This document shows positions 43,239-51,672 of a stretch of DNA of 64,000 nucleotides, piece by piece (within the stretch, counting starts at the first letter, position 1; every line of letters begins with the position of its first letter). The notes below the pieces were generated by a model that saw nothing but the letters and a program-made list of their open reading frames with translations, was not told where the DNA came from and did no database searches. Origin of the DNA: Terriglobales bacterium. GTDB lineage: Bacteria; Acidobacteriota; Terriglobia; Bryobacterales; Bryobacteraceae. The stretch covers positions 34,051 through 98,050 of the forward strand of contig JAIXQP010000044.1 in the NCBI GenBank assembly GCA_027485675.1, written 5' to 3'. The position numbers were made by a program, and so were the translations under genes.

Positions 43239-43281
43239 GCTGCGGCGCGGTTTTCCCGTCGGGAGAAACCGCGCCAGCAGC
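43239..43281. terminator. Long stem-loop between convergent folP and the sugar-binding gene
   Basis: GGCGCGGTTT (43244-43253) pairs with AAACCGCGCC (43266-43275), extended inside by TCCC/GGGA and outside by GCTGC/GCAGC with one bulge each. The stem lacks a T tract in either direction. Its place between two convergent genes suggests a bidirectional termination or 3'-end stability function. Confidence 0.55.
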
Positions 43282-43284
43282 GGC

Positions 43285-44247
43285 TTAGTGGCCGCCCTGC
43301 GTGAGCTGGCGTTGGAAAGCCGGCAGGATCATCGGTGGGATCTCCTTCGAATCGATATTCTCCCGCGTCACGAGCGTCGCGGGCAGATCCCGGCGTGGTG
43401 CTGGCGACCCACCGCTGAGCTTCGCCGTAATCGCCTTCACCGTCTCGTAGCCCATTTGATACGGATCCTGCAGAATCAGCGCGTCAATCCAGCCGGCGTG
43501 GAGGTCCTCCACGAACTGTTCGTTGGCGTCGAACGCCACGAACTTGATCTGTTTGGCGTTCCGGCTCTTGATCGCTTGCAGCGCCCCAGCCGAGCTCGAT
43601 TCGTTGTCGGCGAAGATGCCGGCCAGGTCCGCGTGGGCGGTGAGAGCGTTTTCGGTTACCGCCATGGCCTTCGCGCGGTCCGCCATGCCAAAGCTTTCGA
43701 CGACAATCTCGATGCCGGGGAAGTTGGCGTCGATTTCGTCGCGGAAGCCGGCCTCCCGCTCCATGGTCGAGGCGCTGCCGGGCATGAAGCCGACCACGGC
43801 TACCTTCCCTTTACCGCCCAATGCCTCGGCTAACCGGCGCGCGGCCAGGCGCCCACCCGCCCGATTGTCGGTGGCAACGTAGGTAAGCCGGTTCGCGGTG
43901 TCGACGCCGGAGTCGAAAATCGCCATCGGGATACCCGCCGCGGTCCCCCGGTCAACCGTACCGGCCAAGGCCTTGCGGTCCACCGGCGCCAGAGCAATTC
44001 CCGCCAGGCGGCGCGTGATCATGGAATCGACGATGTCTTTCTGGCGGCTCGCATCCACCTCCAGGGTCGGCGCGTTCCATTCGATGGTGTAGCCGGACTC
44101 TGCCGCCGCCTTCTGCGCACCGGCTTTCACGGTGAGCCAGAAGGCGTGACCGGCTCCTTTGGGGACGACGCCGATCACCTTGGAGGAAGATTGCTGGCAG
44201 GCGGTCAGGAATAGCAGCGGCACGGATAGAAGCAGGCAGAAGCGCAT
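43285..44247 (-). CDS. Periplasmic sugar-binding lipoprotein (RbsB-type)
   Basis: A 320-residue substrate-binding protein. A lipoprotein signal ends LFLTACQQSSSK with the acylated Cys at about 17. The mature protein resembles the ribose/galactose-type periplasmic binding family (SBP type 1): IGVVPKGAGHAFWLTVKAGA at the start of the first lobe, VDSMITRRLAGIALAPVD, VATDNRAGGRLAARRLAEAL and IFADNESSSAGALQAIKS. The ligand is probably a sugar. No ABC permease or ATPase lies nearby, so it may work with a distant transporter or as a sensor. Divergent from the Rieske gene. Confidence 0.9.
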   Translation of the reverse strand: MRFCLLLSVPLLFLTACQQSSSKVIGVVPKGAGHAFWLTVKAGAQKAAAESGYTIEWNAPTLEVDASRQKDIVDSMITRRLAGIALAPVDRKALAGTVDRGTAAGIPMAIFDSGVDTANRLTYVATDNRAGGRLAARRLAEALGGKGKVAVVGFMPGSASTMEREAGFRDEIDANFPGIEIVVESFGMADRAKAMAVTENALTAHADLAGIFADNESSSAGALQAIKSRNAKQIKFVAFDANEQFVEDLHAGWIDALILQDPYQMGYETVKAITAKLSGGSPAPRRDLPATLVTRENIDSKEIPPMILPAFQRQLTQGGH

Positions 44248-44263
44248 GGTAGGTTAATTCTAT

Positions 44264-44572
44264 ATGGCCTTGGTGCGGGTTGGGTCTTTGGATGACGTTC
44301 GGCCGGGAGGGGTGATGGAGTTCCGGCAGGGGAGCACGGAGATCGCCATCTGTAACGTGGGCGGCGAGTTGTTTGCCGTGGATAACCGCTGTCCGCATCG
44401 CGGTGGTCCCTTGTCCATGGGAGCTTTGCACGGGACGCATCTCGTCTGTCCCTGGCACGCCTGGGAGTTCGATTGCACCTCCGGGGTGTGCGATTTCAAT
44501 CCGTCGATCGTCCTGCGGCGCTATGCCGTTCAAGTCACGGAAGACCACTCGATTCTGGTTGAGTTGACCTAA
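44264..44572 (+). CDS. Rieske [2Fe-2S] ferredoxin-like protein
   Basis: A 102-residue soluble Rieske-domain protein. The cluster ligands are CPHRGGPLSMGALHG and HLVCPWHAWEFD (Cx1H ... Cx2H). It resembles the small ferredoxin components of non-heme iron dioxygenases or NirD, but no partner oxygenase or reductase gene is visible here. It is followed after three bases by mutM, which suggests co-transcription rather than shared function. Confidence 0.88.
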   Translation: MALVRVGSLDDVRPGGVMEFRQGSTEIAICNVGGELFAVDNRCPHRGGPLSMGALHGTHLVCPWHAWEFDCTSGVCDFNPSIVLRRYAVQVTEDHSILVELT

Positions 44573-44575
44573 GCG

Positions 44576-45358
44576 GTGCCGGAGCTACCGGAGGTCGAAA
44601 CCATTGTCCGCGGTTTGGCGCCACGCCTGCAGGGGCAACAGATCGTCCAGGCCCGCTATTGGCCCTCGCGGGTCTTCCGCGGCGAGTTCCCGCCGGAACT
44701 CGCCGGCGCGGTGGTGTGGCAGGTCAGCCGCTACGGCAAATTCATCGTGGCCCGCTGCGACCGGGGCTTCCTGGGGATCCATCTCGGGATGACGGGCAAG
44801 CTCCTGTTCGACGCAGCGCCGCAGAAACACACGCGGGCTTTCTGGGAGTTTTCGGAGTTCCGGCTCGTTCTCGAAGACATTCGCCAGTTCGGCCGGGTTC
44901 TGTGGGGAGAGCAGTTACCGGAACCGATCGCCTCGCTCGGGCCGGATCCTTTGGAGGTTCCGCGAGAGGAGTTCGTACAACGAGCGCGGAGGTACCGCAC
45001 GTCGGTTAAGGGATTGCTGCTCAATCAACAGTTTCTGCGGGGACTGGGCAACATCTACGCCGATGAGCTGCTCTTCCGAGCCCGTCTCCACCCGGAACGC
45101 CGCACGGAGGAGCTATCGCCCGCAGCGTGGGAACGCGTATGGACAGAAATGCGCCACCTGCTCCTGGAGGCGATTGCCCTGGGCGGGTCGTCCATCTCCG
45201 ACTACGTCAACACCGCCGGACGGAAGGGCAGCTTCCAGCGGGAACATCGTGTCTATGCACGAGAAGGGGAGCCGTGCGTTGTGTGCGGCTCCCCGATTCA
45301 GAAAACAGTCTTACTACAGCGGGGAACCCACTACTGTCCCCGATGCCAGCGGCTTTAG
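44576..45358 (+). CDS. mutM: Formamidopyrimidine-DNA glycosylase
   Basis: A 260-residue base-excision enzyme starting at GTG 44576, giving PELPEVETIVRGL after Met removal, with the catalytic N-terminal Pro and nearby Glu. A conserved Lys in the GMTGKLLFDAAP segment and the DNA-binding helix-two-turn-helix region (NQQFLRGLGNIYADELLFRA) are present. The C-terminal zinc finger is CVVCGSPIQ ... HYCPRC. It excises 8-oxoguanine and cleaves the resulting site. The stop overlaps that of rpmB on the other strand by four bases. Confidence 0.95.
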   Translation: MPELPEVETIVRGLAPRLQGQQIVQARYWPSRVFRGEFPPELAGAVVWQVSRYGKFIVARCDRGFLGIHLGMTGKLLFDAAPQKHTRAFWEFSEFRLVLEDIRQFGRVLWGEQLPEPIASLGPDPLEVPREEFVQRARRYRTSVKGLLLNQQFLRGLGNIYADELLFRARLHPERRTEELSPAAWERVWTEMRHLLLEAIALGGSSISDYVNTAGRKGSFQREHRVYAREGEPCVVCGSPIQKTVLLQRGTHYCPRCQRL

Positions 45359-45585
45359 AACTTCACGCCCTTGGCGCGCAGATCCCGGACCACGACGTCA
45401 ATGCCGACCTTGTCGATGTGCTTGATGCCTTGGACGCTCAGCGTCAGCCGGATGAAGCGGTTCTCGGCGGGATACCAGAAGCGCTTGCTTTGCATGTTCG
45501 GCTGCCAGGTGCGGCGGGTCTTGTTGTTCGCGTGCGAGACACGGTTACCAAACCGCGTTTTGATTCCAGTTACAGGACATTCCAT
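45355..45585 (-). CDS. rpmB: 50S ribosomal protein L28
   Basis: A 76-residue protein from ATG 45585. Upstream in-frame starts (to 45639) would add 18 unrelated residues and are rejected. Typical L28 blocks are CPVTGIKTRFGNRVSHANNK, the WQPNMQSKRFW core and a C-terminal DVVVRDLRAKGVKF. Part of the large subunit. It is alone and downstream of a glycosyltransferase. A 6-bp hairpin (GCACAC/GTGTGC, 45617-45633) lies in its leader. Confidence 0.93.
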   Translation of the reverse strand: MECPVTGIKTRFGNRVSHANNKTRRTWQPNMQSKRFWYPAENRFIRLTLSVQGIKHIDKVGIDVVVRDLRAKGVKF

Positions 45586-45616
45586 AAAGAGACTCCGAAA
45601 AGATGGGGTCGGCAGG

Positions 45617-45633
45617 GCACACGACAAGTGTGC
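45617..45633 (-). other. Leader hairpin upstream of rpmB
   Basis: GCACAC (45617-45622) and GTGTGC (45628-45633) form a perfect six-base stem with a five-base loop in the 95-base gap before rpmB. It could stabilise the leader; nothing more is claimed. Confidence 0.35.
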
Positions 45634-45680
45634 GCGCAAAAGCCTAGATTAGCACAAATGGTTGGGATGGGTAAAGCCAC

Positions 45681-46529
45681 TCATTCCTGAGTCCCATCAA
45701 TTTTCGTTCCGGAAAGCAGATGGCGTACGGTGCCCAGCTTTCCAGTAAACAGAGAACCGAAGACCGAACCGACCGAATGGCCAATGCCCGTACCTTGGTG
45801 TTTCTTCAGGTAGACGGCAGCGCCGGTATGCCAATCGGCTTCCAGCAGATCTGCATCAATCTGTTTGGGCTGCTCCGGGTGGAGAACCCCGGAAGCGCCG
45901 GGTACCCGCAAAATCCTTCGCTGCGCCCGCTTCACCTGCGCCGCGATCTCCGCATCGGCCCACTGCTCTCCATAGCGTTCATCCAGAAAATTCATTCCCT
46001 TCAGAAAGGACTTCCGGATGAGCAGCGCCGACACGCCCGGGTACTCGACCGTCTCCGGGGCCGCCGAATTCTCCGGGGCCCGAAAGGCCGGCCGCGGCGA
46101 CTGCGCGGTGGGCAATGTACGAAGGTAAGGGGCCGGAGAGCCGTCCGCCAATGTCAGGGTCGCGACTGCCGCGGCGACGGGACCGTTCTCTTCCACGCTT
46201 TCCACTAGAGCAGCGACGGCGCCGGGCGCCAGCTCCACGCGGGGGTCGAGGAACAGAATGCTTTCGCCTTGGGTGGAGCGTAGGCCGATGTTGGCGGCCT
46301 TGGTCCAGCCGAAGTTCTTGGGCAGGCGAAGAGCCGTCAGATCCGGAAACTCAGCGACAACGGCGCCGGTCTGATCGCGGGAAGCCAGATCCACCACCAC
46401 AATCTGCATTTCCGCAGCCATCGAGGAATTCGTCAAAGCCAACAGACAACGCCGCAGGTTCTCATCCTGGTTGCGGCTGACGCACAGGACAGAAACACGG
46501 ACGGCGGGAGTGGCGGAGGTGGATTCCAT
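45681..46529 (-). CDS. Family 2 glycosyltransferase
   Basis: A protein of about 282 residues from ATG 46529; a GTG seven codons upstream (46550) is an alternative. The GT-A nucleotide-sugar fold is seen in VSVLCVSRNQDENLRRCLLA, the KNFGWTKAANIGLRST block and the acidic ILFLDPRVELAPGAVAAL (DxD-type position reads DPR). It probably transfers a sugar to a lipid, exopolysaccharide or protein acceptor. The C-terminus lacks a clear membrane anchor. It lies between rplQ and rpmB, separated from rplQ by a 14-bp stem-loop. Confidence 0.85.
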   Translation of the reverse strand: MESTSATPAVRVSVLCVSRNQDENLRRCLLALTNSSMAAEMQIVVVDLASRDQTGAVVAEFPDLTALRLPKNFGWTKAANIGLRSTQGESILFLDPRVELAPGAVAALVESVEENGPVAAAVATLTLADGSPAPYLRTLPTAQSPRPAFRAPENSAAPETVEYPGVSALLIRKSFLKGMNFLDERYGEQWADAEIAAQVKRAQRRILRVPGASGVLHPEQPKQIDADLLEADWHTGAAVYLKKHQGTGIGHSVGSVFGSLFTGKLGTVRHLLSGTKIDGTQE

Positions 46530-46556
46530 ACGACTAGAAGGCTGCTCCACACAGAA

Positions 46557-46589
46557 CGGCGCAAGAATCAGGGAATGATCCTTGCGCCG
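46557..46589 (-). terminator. Stem-loop after rplQ (terminator-like)
   Basis: A stem of 14 pairs including one G-T (CGGCGCAAGAATCA 46557-46570 with TGATCCTTGCGCCG 46576-46589) has a five-base loop. It lies 22 bases after the rplQ stop. The following T run is weak (TTCTGT), so partial termination or 3'-end protection at the end of the ribosomal operon is likelier than a strong stop. Confidence 0.5.
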
Positions 46590-46610
46590 GGGTTGCGGGG
46601 GCCGAAAAAG

Positions 46611-47066
46611 TTATTTCGAATCTTGCTCGCCGTCAGTTTCCTGACCTTGCTGCAACTGCTTCAGACGCTCTTCCCGGCGCTTGGCACGGTCTGCCGCGCG
46701 ACGGACGAGTTCGGAACCGACCAGCTCCAACATCGCGGTCTCCGCGCCGTCGCCCTTGCGGACGCCAACTCGCACCACGCGGGTGTAGCCGCCATTGCGC
46801 TGCGTAAACCGGGGGCCAATCTGGTCAAACAACTTCTGCACAGCAGCCGGGGTCAACAAGAAGGCGGCCGCCTGCCGACGGGCGTGAAGGGTATCACGCT
46901 TGGCCAACGTGATCATCTTCTCGACGATCGGCTTGGCAGCCTTGGCTTTCGGAACCGTCGTGACGATCCGCTCTTCGAGAATGGCGCTGGTCACCAAGCC
47001 ACGCAGCAGCGCGCGACGGGCGCTGATATTGCGCTTGAGTTTAAAACCTGCTCGATTGTGTCTCAT
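46611..47066 (-). CDS. rplQ: 50S ribosomal protein L17
   Basis: A 151-residue L17, longer than the usual 115-130 because of a C-terminal Gln/Glu/Lys-rich extension ([19 protein letters not shown]). The conserved core starts [20 protein letters not shown], with [16 protein letters not shown] later. It is the last ribosomal gene of the alpha operon, 21 bases after rpoA, and is followed by a stem-loop. Confidence 0.96.
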   Translation of the reverse strand: MRHNRAGFKLKRNISARRALLRGLVTSAILEERIVTTVPKAKAAKPIVEKMITLAKRDTLHARRQAAAFLLTPAAVQKLFDQIGPRFTQRNGGYTRVVRVGVRKGDGAETAMLELVGSELVRRAADRAKRREERLKQLQQGQETDGEQDSK

Positions 47067-47087
47067 GCTATTTCTCTAACTTCTGAA

Positions 47088-48107
47088 TTACTCGCCAATT
47101 TCAGCGCTGTCACTGACCGGCGCGCCAGCCGGGGAGACCAACCGTCCCTGCGAATCGAACTTCATGCCAAAGCCAAGCCCGAGCCCAGATAGGATCTCTT
47201 TGATTTCGTTGAGCGACTTGCGCCCAAAGTTCTTGGTCCGGAGCATCTCGGCCTCCGAACGCTGCACCAGATCGCCAATCGACTGAATGTTGGCATTCTT
47301 CAAGCAGTTGTAGGAGCGCACCGAGAGTTCCAACTCTTCCACCGACCGGTTCAGAACTTCGTTCACCTGTCCGGTGACGCCCCGCTCGGCCGGCTCCTCC
47401 ACCGCTTCCGAGATCTCCTCGAAATTGATGAAGATGCTCATGTGATCCTTGAGCAGCTTCGCCGCCATGCCGATGGAGTCCTGCGGCGAGATCGCGCCGT
47501 TGGTCACCACTTCGAGGGTCAGCTTGTCATAGTCCGTCATCTGACCGAGACGAGCCGCCTCGACCGAATAGTTCACCTTACGGACGGGGGAGTGCACGGA
47601 GTCGATCGGGATAAAGCCGATGGGCAGATCTTCGTCGAAGTTCCGGTCCGCGGCGACATAGCCCCGGCCTTGCTTCAAACGCACTTCGATATTGAGCTTG
47701 CCACCCTCACCAACGGTCGCGATGTGCAGATGCGGATCCAAAACTTCCACATCAGCGTCCGTTTGAATCTGCCCCGAGAGAACCTCGCCGGGCTGGTCCA
47801 CAATGATCCGGGCGGTATGGATTCCGTCGGAGCTCATCTTGAACGGGACCTGCTTCAGGTTGAGGATAATGTCGGTCGCGTCTTCCGTCACACCGGGGAT
47901 GGGGCTGAACTCGTGGGCCACGCCTTCAATGCGGACCGCCGTGATGGCCGCACCCTCGATGGAGCTGAGAAGCACGCGGCGGAGGCTGTTGCCGATCGTG
48001 GTGCCAAAACCACGCTCGAACGGCTGCGCCGTGAACATACCATAACGTTCAGTTAGCGTCTCGGTATTGGCAACCAGTCGCTTCGGTTTCTGAAAGCCTT
48101 TGAACAT
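47088..48107 (-). CDS. rpoA: RNA polymerase alpha subunit
   Basis: A 339-residue alpha subunit. The N-terminal assembly domain is shown by [20 protein letters not shown] and [14 protein letters not shown]. The C-terminal domain contains the helix-hairpin elements ([36 protein letters not shown]) that bind UP elements and regulators. It lies within the alpha operon, 34 bases after rpsD and 21 before rplQ. Confidence 0.98.
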   Translation of the reverse strand: MFKGFQKPKRLVANTETLTERYGMFTAQPFERGFGTTIGNSLRRVLLSSIEGAAITAVRIEGVAHEFSPIPGVTEDATDIILNLKQVPFKMSSDGIHTARIIVDQPGEVLSGQIQTDADVEVLDPHLHIATVGEGGKLNIEVRLKQGRGYVAADRNFDEDLPIGFIPIDSVHSPVRKVNYSVEAARLGQMTDYDKLTLEVVTNGAISPQDSIGMAAKLLKDHMSIFINFEEISEAVEEPAERGVTGQVNEVLNRSVEELELSVRSYNCLKNANIQSIGDLVQRSEAEMLRTKNFGRKSLNEIKEILSGLGLGFGMKFDSQGRLVSPAGAPVSDSAEIGE

Positions 48108-48141
48108 AGCTCTCCTTGTAGGGATTGTGGACTTGGGTCGC

Positions 48142-48783
48142 TTACTTCGAGTACAGTTCGACGATCAACTGTTCGTTGACCTGGATCTGAACCAATTCTT
48201 CACGCTTCGGGTTCGTGGCAATGGTCGCCTTAAGGTTTTCCCGGTCAACTTCGAGCCAGGTAGGCGACGGCAAGTGAGCCGTGGCGTCGCGGGAGGCGAG
48301 GATAGAAGGGTGATTCTTGCTCTTGTCCCGCACCGAGACCACGTCTCCGGGGCGGACCTGGTAGGAAGGAATGTTCACCTTCTTGCCGTTGACGAGCAAG
48401 TGACCGTGGCGAACCACCTGCCGCGCGCCAGCGCGGGAGGTCGCGAAACCGATGCGAAAGGCGACGTTATCGAGCCGCTTTTCGAGCATCTGCAGCATCA
48501 CTTCGCCGGTAATCCCCTTCGAGCGGCTAGCCTTCTCGAAGATGTTCCGGAACTGGCCTTCAAGCAGGCCAAAGTAGCGGCGGGTCTTCTGCTTCTCACG
48601 GAGCTGCAAACCGTAGCCAACAATCTTGGGCTTCCGGGCTTGGCCGTGCTGACCAGGGGGGAAGTTCCGCTTCTTCTCATCACTCACGGCGCACTTAGGG
48701 CCGTAACAACGCTCTCCCTTCAGGTAGAGCTTCATGCCTTCGCGCCGACACAAGCGGCACACTGGGCCAATATAACGAGCCAT
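48142..48783 (-). CDS. rpsD: 30S ribosomal protein S4 (four-cysteine type)
   Basis: A 213-residue S4. The N-terminus ([18 protein letters not shown], then [12 protein letters not shown]) has four cysteines spaced as in zinc-binding S4 variants. An S4 RNA-binding domain follows ([40 protein letters not shown]). S4 nucleates 30S assembly and, in E. coli, represses the alpha operon through a leader structure. Here the gap before rpsD is unusually wide (177 bases). Confidence 0.97.
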   Translation of the reverse strand: MARYIGPVCRLCRREGMKLYLKGERCYGPKCAVSDEKKRNFPPGQHGQARKPKIVGYGLQLREKQKTRRYFGLLEGQFRNIFEKASRSKGITGEVMLQMLEKRLDNVAFRIGFATSRAGARQVVRHGHLLVNGKKVNIPSYQVRPGDVVSVRDKSKNHPSILASRDATAHLPSPTWLEVDRENLKATIATNPKREELVQIQVNEQLIVELYSK

Positions 48784-48899
48784 TCAATCTCCTAAAACCT
48801 TTGAGCTTTCACTCAGGGTGCAGTTTACGGCGTTCGCCTTCGTCCTGCTTGGTTGACAGTTGCGCCAAAAGACACAATCCGTCAGGTAACAGTATGACA

Positions 48900-48935
48900 C
48901 ACTCCGGGGCAACAGCACTAGCGGCCGCCGGAGTG
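48900..48935 (-). other. Inverted repeat in the wide rpsK-rpsD gap
   Basis: CACTCCGG (48900-48907) and CCGGAGTG (48928-48935) form a perfect 8-bp stem around a 20-base loop. This is the largest gap in the alpha operon (48784-48960, 177 bases), and no gene was found in it. It could be a regulatory or processing structure ahead of rpsD, or a marker of an internal promoter. Confidence 0.4.
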
Positions 48936-48960
48936 CGTAAAATTTCGGGAAAACTCGCGA

Positions 48961-49368
48961 TCAGACGCGGCGCTTTTTGGGGGGACGGCAGCCGTTGTGC
49001 GGAATCGGCGTCCGGTCCTTGATGGAGCGAACTTCGATACCGGCCGTCGACAACGCCCGGATCGCCGATTCGCGGCCGGCGCCCGGTCCGCTCACTCGCA
49101 CTTCAACAGTCCGCAAGCCGGACTCCTTCGCCTTGTTCGCAGCCGTCAAGGACGCCTGCTGAGCAGCGAATGGAGTTCCCTTGCGGGAACCACGGAACCC
49201 CAGCGAGCCGGAGCTCGACCAGGCGATAACGTTACCAATCGGGTCCGTGAACGTGATGATCGTGTTGTTGAACGTAGCCTGCACGTGGCAGAGACCAATC
49301 GGTACGTTCTTTCTTTCCTTCTTTTTGAAGGCCTTCTTTTTCGCGTTTTTTGCTGGTGCTTTGGCCAT
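48961..49368 (-). CDS. rpsK: 30S ribosomal protein S11
   Basis: A 135-residue S11 with a Lys-rich N-terminus and the conserved C-terminal [20 protein letters not shown] block. The central [20 protein letters not shown] is typical. It sits on the platform near the 16S 3' end. It is 22 bases after rpsM. Confidence 0.97.
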   Translation of the reverse strand: MAKAPAKNAKKKAFKKKERKNVPIGLCHVQATFNNTIITFTDPIGNVIAWSSSGSLGFRGSRKGTPFAAQQASLTAANKAKESGLRTVEVRVSGPGAGRESAIRALSTAGIEVRSIKDRTPIPHNGCRPPKKRRV

Positions 49369-49390
49369 GTTCGTTTACTGGTGCGGATCC

Positions 49391-49774
49391 TTACTTCTGA
49401 CCCGGCTTCTTCTTGTTGGTGACGGTACCCTTCCGCGGACCCTTCCGTGTACGGGCATTGGTGTGCGTGCGCTGGCCACGGGCGGGTAGGCCGCGACGGT
49501 GACGCAGACCACGATAGGAGCCCATCTCGATCAACCGCTTAATGTTGAGAGACACTTCCTTGCGGAGGTCACCCTCCACCGCTCCCTCGTTTTCAAGAAG
49601 CGTACGGATCTGGTTGACTTCGTCCTCGGTCAGGTCAGAGATCTTCCGGTTCGGATCGACGCCGACCCGGTAAAGGATCGACTTCGCACGGGTGCGGCCA
49701 ATGCCATAAATGTAAGTGAGACCGATCTCAGCTCGCTTCTTTGCGGGTAGATCGACGCCGGCGATACGTGCCAT
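49391..49774 (-). CDS. rpsM: 30S ribosomal protein S13
   Basis: A 127-residue S13: [20 protein letters not shown] at the start, [14 protein letters not shown], and the C-terminal [20 protein letters not shown] basic tail that reaches the P site. Gap to rpmJ is 58 bases. Confidence 0.97.
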   Translation of the reverse strand: MARIAGVDLPAKKRAEIGLTYIYGIGRTRAKSILYRVGVDPNRKISDLTEDEVNQIRTLLENEGAVEGDLRKEVSLNIKRLIEMGSYRGLRHRRGLPARGQRTHTNARTRKGPRKGTVTNKKKPGQK

Positions 49775-49832
49775 AGGCTGGGTTCTCCTGTTTCTCTAAA
49801 AATCGCTGTTAAAAAGCCAAAGCGCGCCGCGC

Positions 49833-49946
49833 TTAGCCTTGCCGCTGTTTGTGTTTCGGATTCGTACAAATGACCCGCACCATGCCGTAGCGGTGGATGA
49901 TCTTGCACTTATCACAAATTTTCTTTACCGATGCCCGTACTTTCAT
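49833..49946 (-). CDS. rpmJ: 50S ribosomal protein L36
   Basis: A 37-residue zinc-binding L36 ([19 protein letters not shown] at the N-terminus, [13 protein letters not shown] at the C-terminus) in the C+ form, with Cys11, Cys14, Cys27 and His32 as expected zinc ligands. Its ATG overlaps the infA stop (ATGA). It is too short for most gene-length cutoffs but is clear by position between infA and rpsM. Confidence 0.95.
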   Translation of the reverse strand: MKVRASVKKICDKCKIIHRYGMVRVICTNPKHKQRQG

Positions 49947-50152
49947 GACTTCCTTGGTGCCCCCGTGATTCGGCCTCGCGTTGGATCTTGTGGCGAGAGC
50001 GTCACTTCAACTTGGTCTCCCGGCCGGAGCCGGACAAACTGTACTTCTCGATTACCGGCCGCGTGTGCGAGCACTTGTTGCCGGTTCTCTATTTCCACCT
50101 TGACGATGCCGTTCGGCATTAGCTCTACGACGGTCGCTCGATGGATCTGCAT
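49943..50152 (-). CDS. infA: Translation initiation factor IF-1
   Basis: A 69-residue S1-like OB-fold protein: [40 protein letters not shown] and [20 protein letters not shown]. It is a little divergent at the N-terminus, lacking the usual MAKED start. It occupies the A site during initiation. The stop overlaps rpmJ by four bases. Confidence 0.93.
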   Translation of the reverse strand: MQIHRATVVELMPNGIVKVEIENRQQVLAHAAGNREVQFVRLRPGDQVEVTLSPQDPTRGRITGAPRKS

Positions 50153-50166
50153 GTGGACTTATCTCT

Positions 50167-50937
50167 TCACGGCCGCGTCAGTACCCACGGTCCGTCTTTC
50201 GTAACAGCCACACAATGCTCGAAATGTGCCGAAGCCGAACCATCCTGACTAACAGCGGTCCAGCGGTCAGATAAAACTTTAGATTGCGGTTTGCCGGCGT
50301 TCACCATCGGCTCAATCGCCAAAACCATCCCCTCTTTCAATCGGGGGTTCTCGTTGTTGCGGTCCACGTAGTTGGGAACCTGGGGCTCCTCATGCAACTC
50401 CGTGCCAATCCCGTGGCCGACAAATTCGCGGACGATCGTGAAGCCGTTCGACTCCACATGCTTTTGCACGGTCGAGCAGATGTCGAACAGCCGGTTGCCC
50501 GGTCGGACTTTTTCAATCGCGCGTTCGAGAGACTCCTGGGTCACCGCGAGCAGTTTCGCCAATTGGGGACTGATCTCCCCCACGCCCACCGTGATCGCCG
50601 AGTCGCCGTAGTAGCCGTCGAGTTGGACCCCAGTATCGATCGAAATGATATCGCCGCGCTTCAGGATTTTGTGCTTCGAAGGCATGCCGTGCACAATTTC
50701 ATCGTTAACCGAGGTGCACAGGACATACGGATAGCGATTCCCGGCGGCAGGCGAATAATACCCCTTAAAGGCGGGCCTGGCTCCGGCATCGAGAATCAGC
50801 TTTTCAGCAGCAGCTTCCAGTTCCAACGTCGATACCCCTTCCTGCACCATCTCCGCCACGGTATGCAGAACCTTATAGACAAGAAGGCCACTACGGCGCA
50901 TCTTCTCGAGTTCTGCGGGACTTTTACGGATGATCAT
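50167..50937 (-). CDS. map: Methionine aminopeptidase, type I
   Basis: A 256-residue metalloenzyme. Metal ligands are in ISIDTGVQLDGYYGDSAITV (two Asp), EFVGHGIGTELHEEPQVPNY (His) and MVLAIEPMVN (Glu), with a late Glu-region near the AHFEHCVAVT segment. It removes initiator Met from nascent chains. The start overlaps the adk stop (ATGA), and infA follows 14 bases later. Confidence 0.96.
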   Translation of the reverse strand: MIIRKSPAELEKMRRSGLLVYKVLHTVAEMVQEGVSTLELEAAAEKLILDAGARPAFKGYYSPAAGNRYPYVLCTSVNDEIVHGMPSKHKILKRGDIISIDTGVQLDGYYGDSAITVGVGEISPQLAKLLAVTQESLERAIEKVRPGNRLFDICSTVQKHVESNGFTIVREFVGHGIGTELHEEPQVPNYVDRNNENPRLKEGMVLAIEPMVNAGKPQSKVLSDRWTAVSQDGSASAHFEHCVAVTKDGPWVLTRP

Positions 50938-51653
50938 TGGGCGATAGAGGTTCTAGGTTCAACCAGGGAATGTTCTTGTAACTGTTTTATTAGCTTGTTG
51001 AGGATCGCCGCCGGGGTTTCCAGGCCACTAAACTCCCAGCTTCGAATCGCCTGGGCGCTCAAGTATTGAGCTACCGGCTCCGTCAGCGTGGCGTAGTGGT
51101 CGAGTCTCTTGCCGACGAAATCGGCTTGGTCATCCACCCGCTCAGCGAGCGACTCCCCACACTCATCACATAATCCAGGAGTGCGAGGGGGCAGTCGAAC
51201 AACGTTGAAAATCGCGCCGCAGGAAGAACAGAAGCGCCTTCCCTGCAAGCGAACCTTCACTTCAGTATAGTCCAGTTGCAGACGCACAAGCAGTGGCTCA
51301 ATGCCATGGCCGCGGAGGACAGGAAGGAACTGAACCGCCTGCTCCAGAGTTCTCGGATATCCGTCCAGGATCATTCCGTTCTGGCAGTCGGGCAGCGCCA
51401 TCCGTTGCGCAACCAAGTCATTGACGACGACATCCGGAGCGTAGCCGCCCCGCAAGATGCCGAGTGAGGCTTGGCCTTCCGGCGTTCCCGCCGCGATGTG
51501 CTGCCGGAGAAGATCACCGGTCGAAATGTGAGGCCAGGCGGTAACCTGACTCAACATTCTCCCTAAGGTGCCCTTTCCGGAACCCGGTACGCCGTACAAC
51601 AACACCGCCAGGGGTTTGAAAGCACGAAAACTGGCAGCAACGACGGTATTCAA
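50934..51653 (-). CDS. adk: Adenylate kinase (four-cysteine lid, extended N-terminus)
   Basis: The conserved kinase begins with the P-loop VLLYGVPGSGKGTLGRML, then ISTGDLLRQHIAAGT, DGYPRTLEQAVQF and a LID with four cysteines (FCSSCGAIFNVV ... LCDECGESL) that can bind zinc. It interconverts AMP, ADP and ATP. The start is uncertain. A GTG at 51710 would overlap secY by 38 bases, whereas TTG 51653, 20 bases after the secY stop, is chosen (239 residues). Even so, about 16 residues precede the usual start. It overlaps map by four bases. Confidence 0.85.
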   Translation of the reverse strand: MNTVVAASFRAFKPLAVLLYGVPGSGKGTLGRMLSQVTAWPHISTGDLLRQHIAAGTPEGQASLGILRGGYAPDVVVNDLVAQRMALPDCQNGMILDGYPRTLEQAVQFLPVLRGHGIEPLLVRLQLDYTEVKVRLQGRRFCSSCGAIFNVVRLPPRTPGLCDECGESLAERVDDQADFVGKRLDHYATLTEPVAQYLSAQAIRSWEFSGLETPAAILNKLIKQLQEHSLVEPRTSIAQ

Positions 51654-51672
51654 TTGCGAAACAACGATCCGG

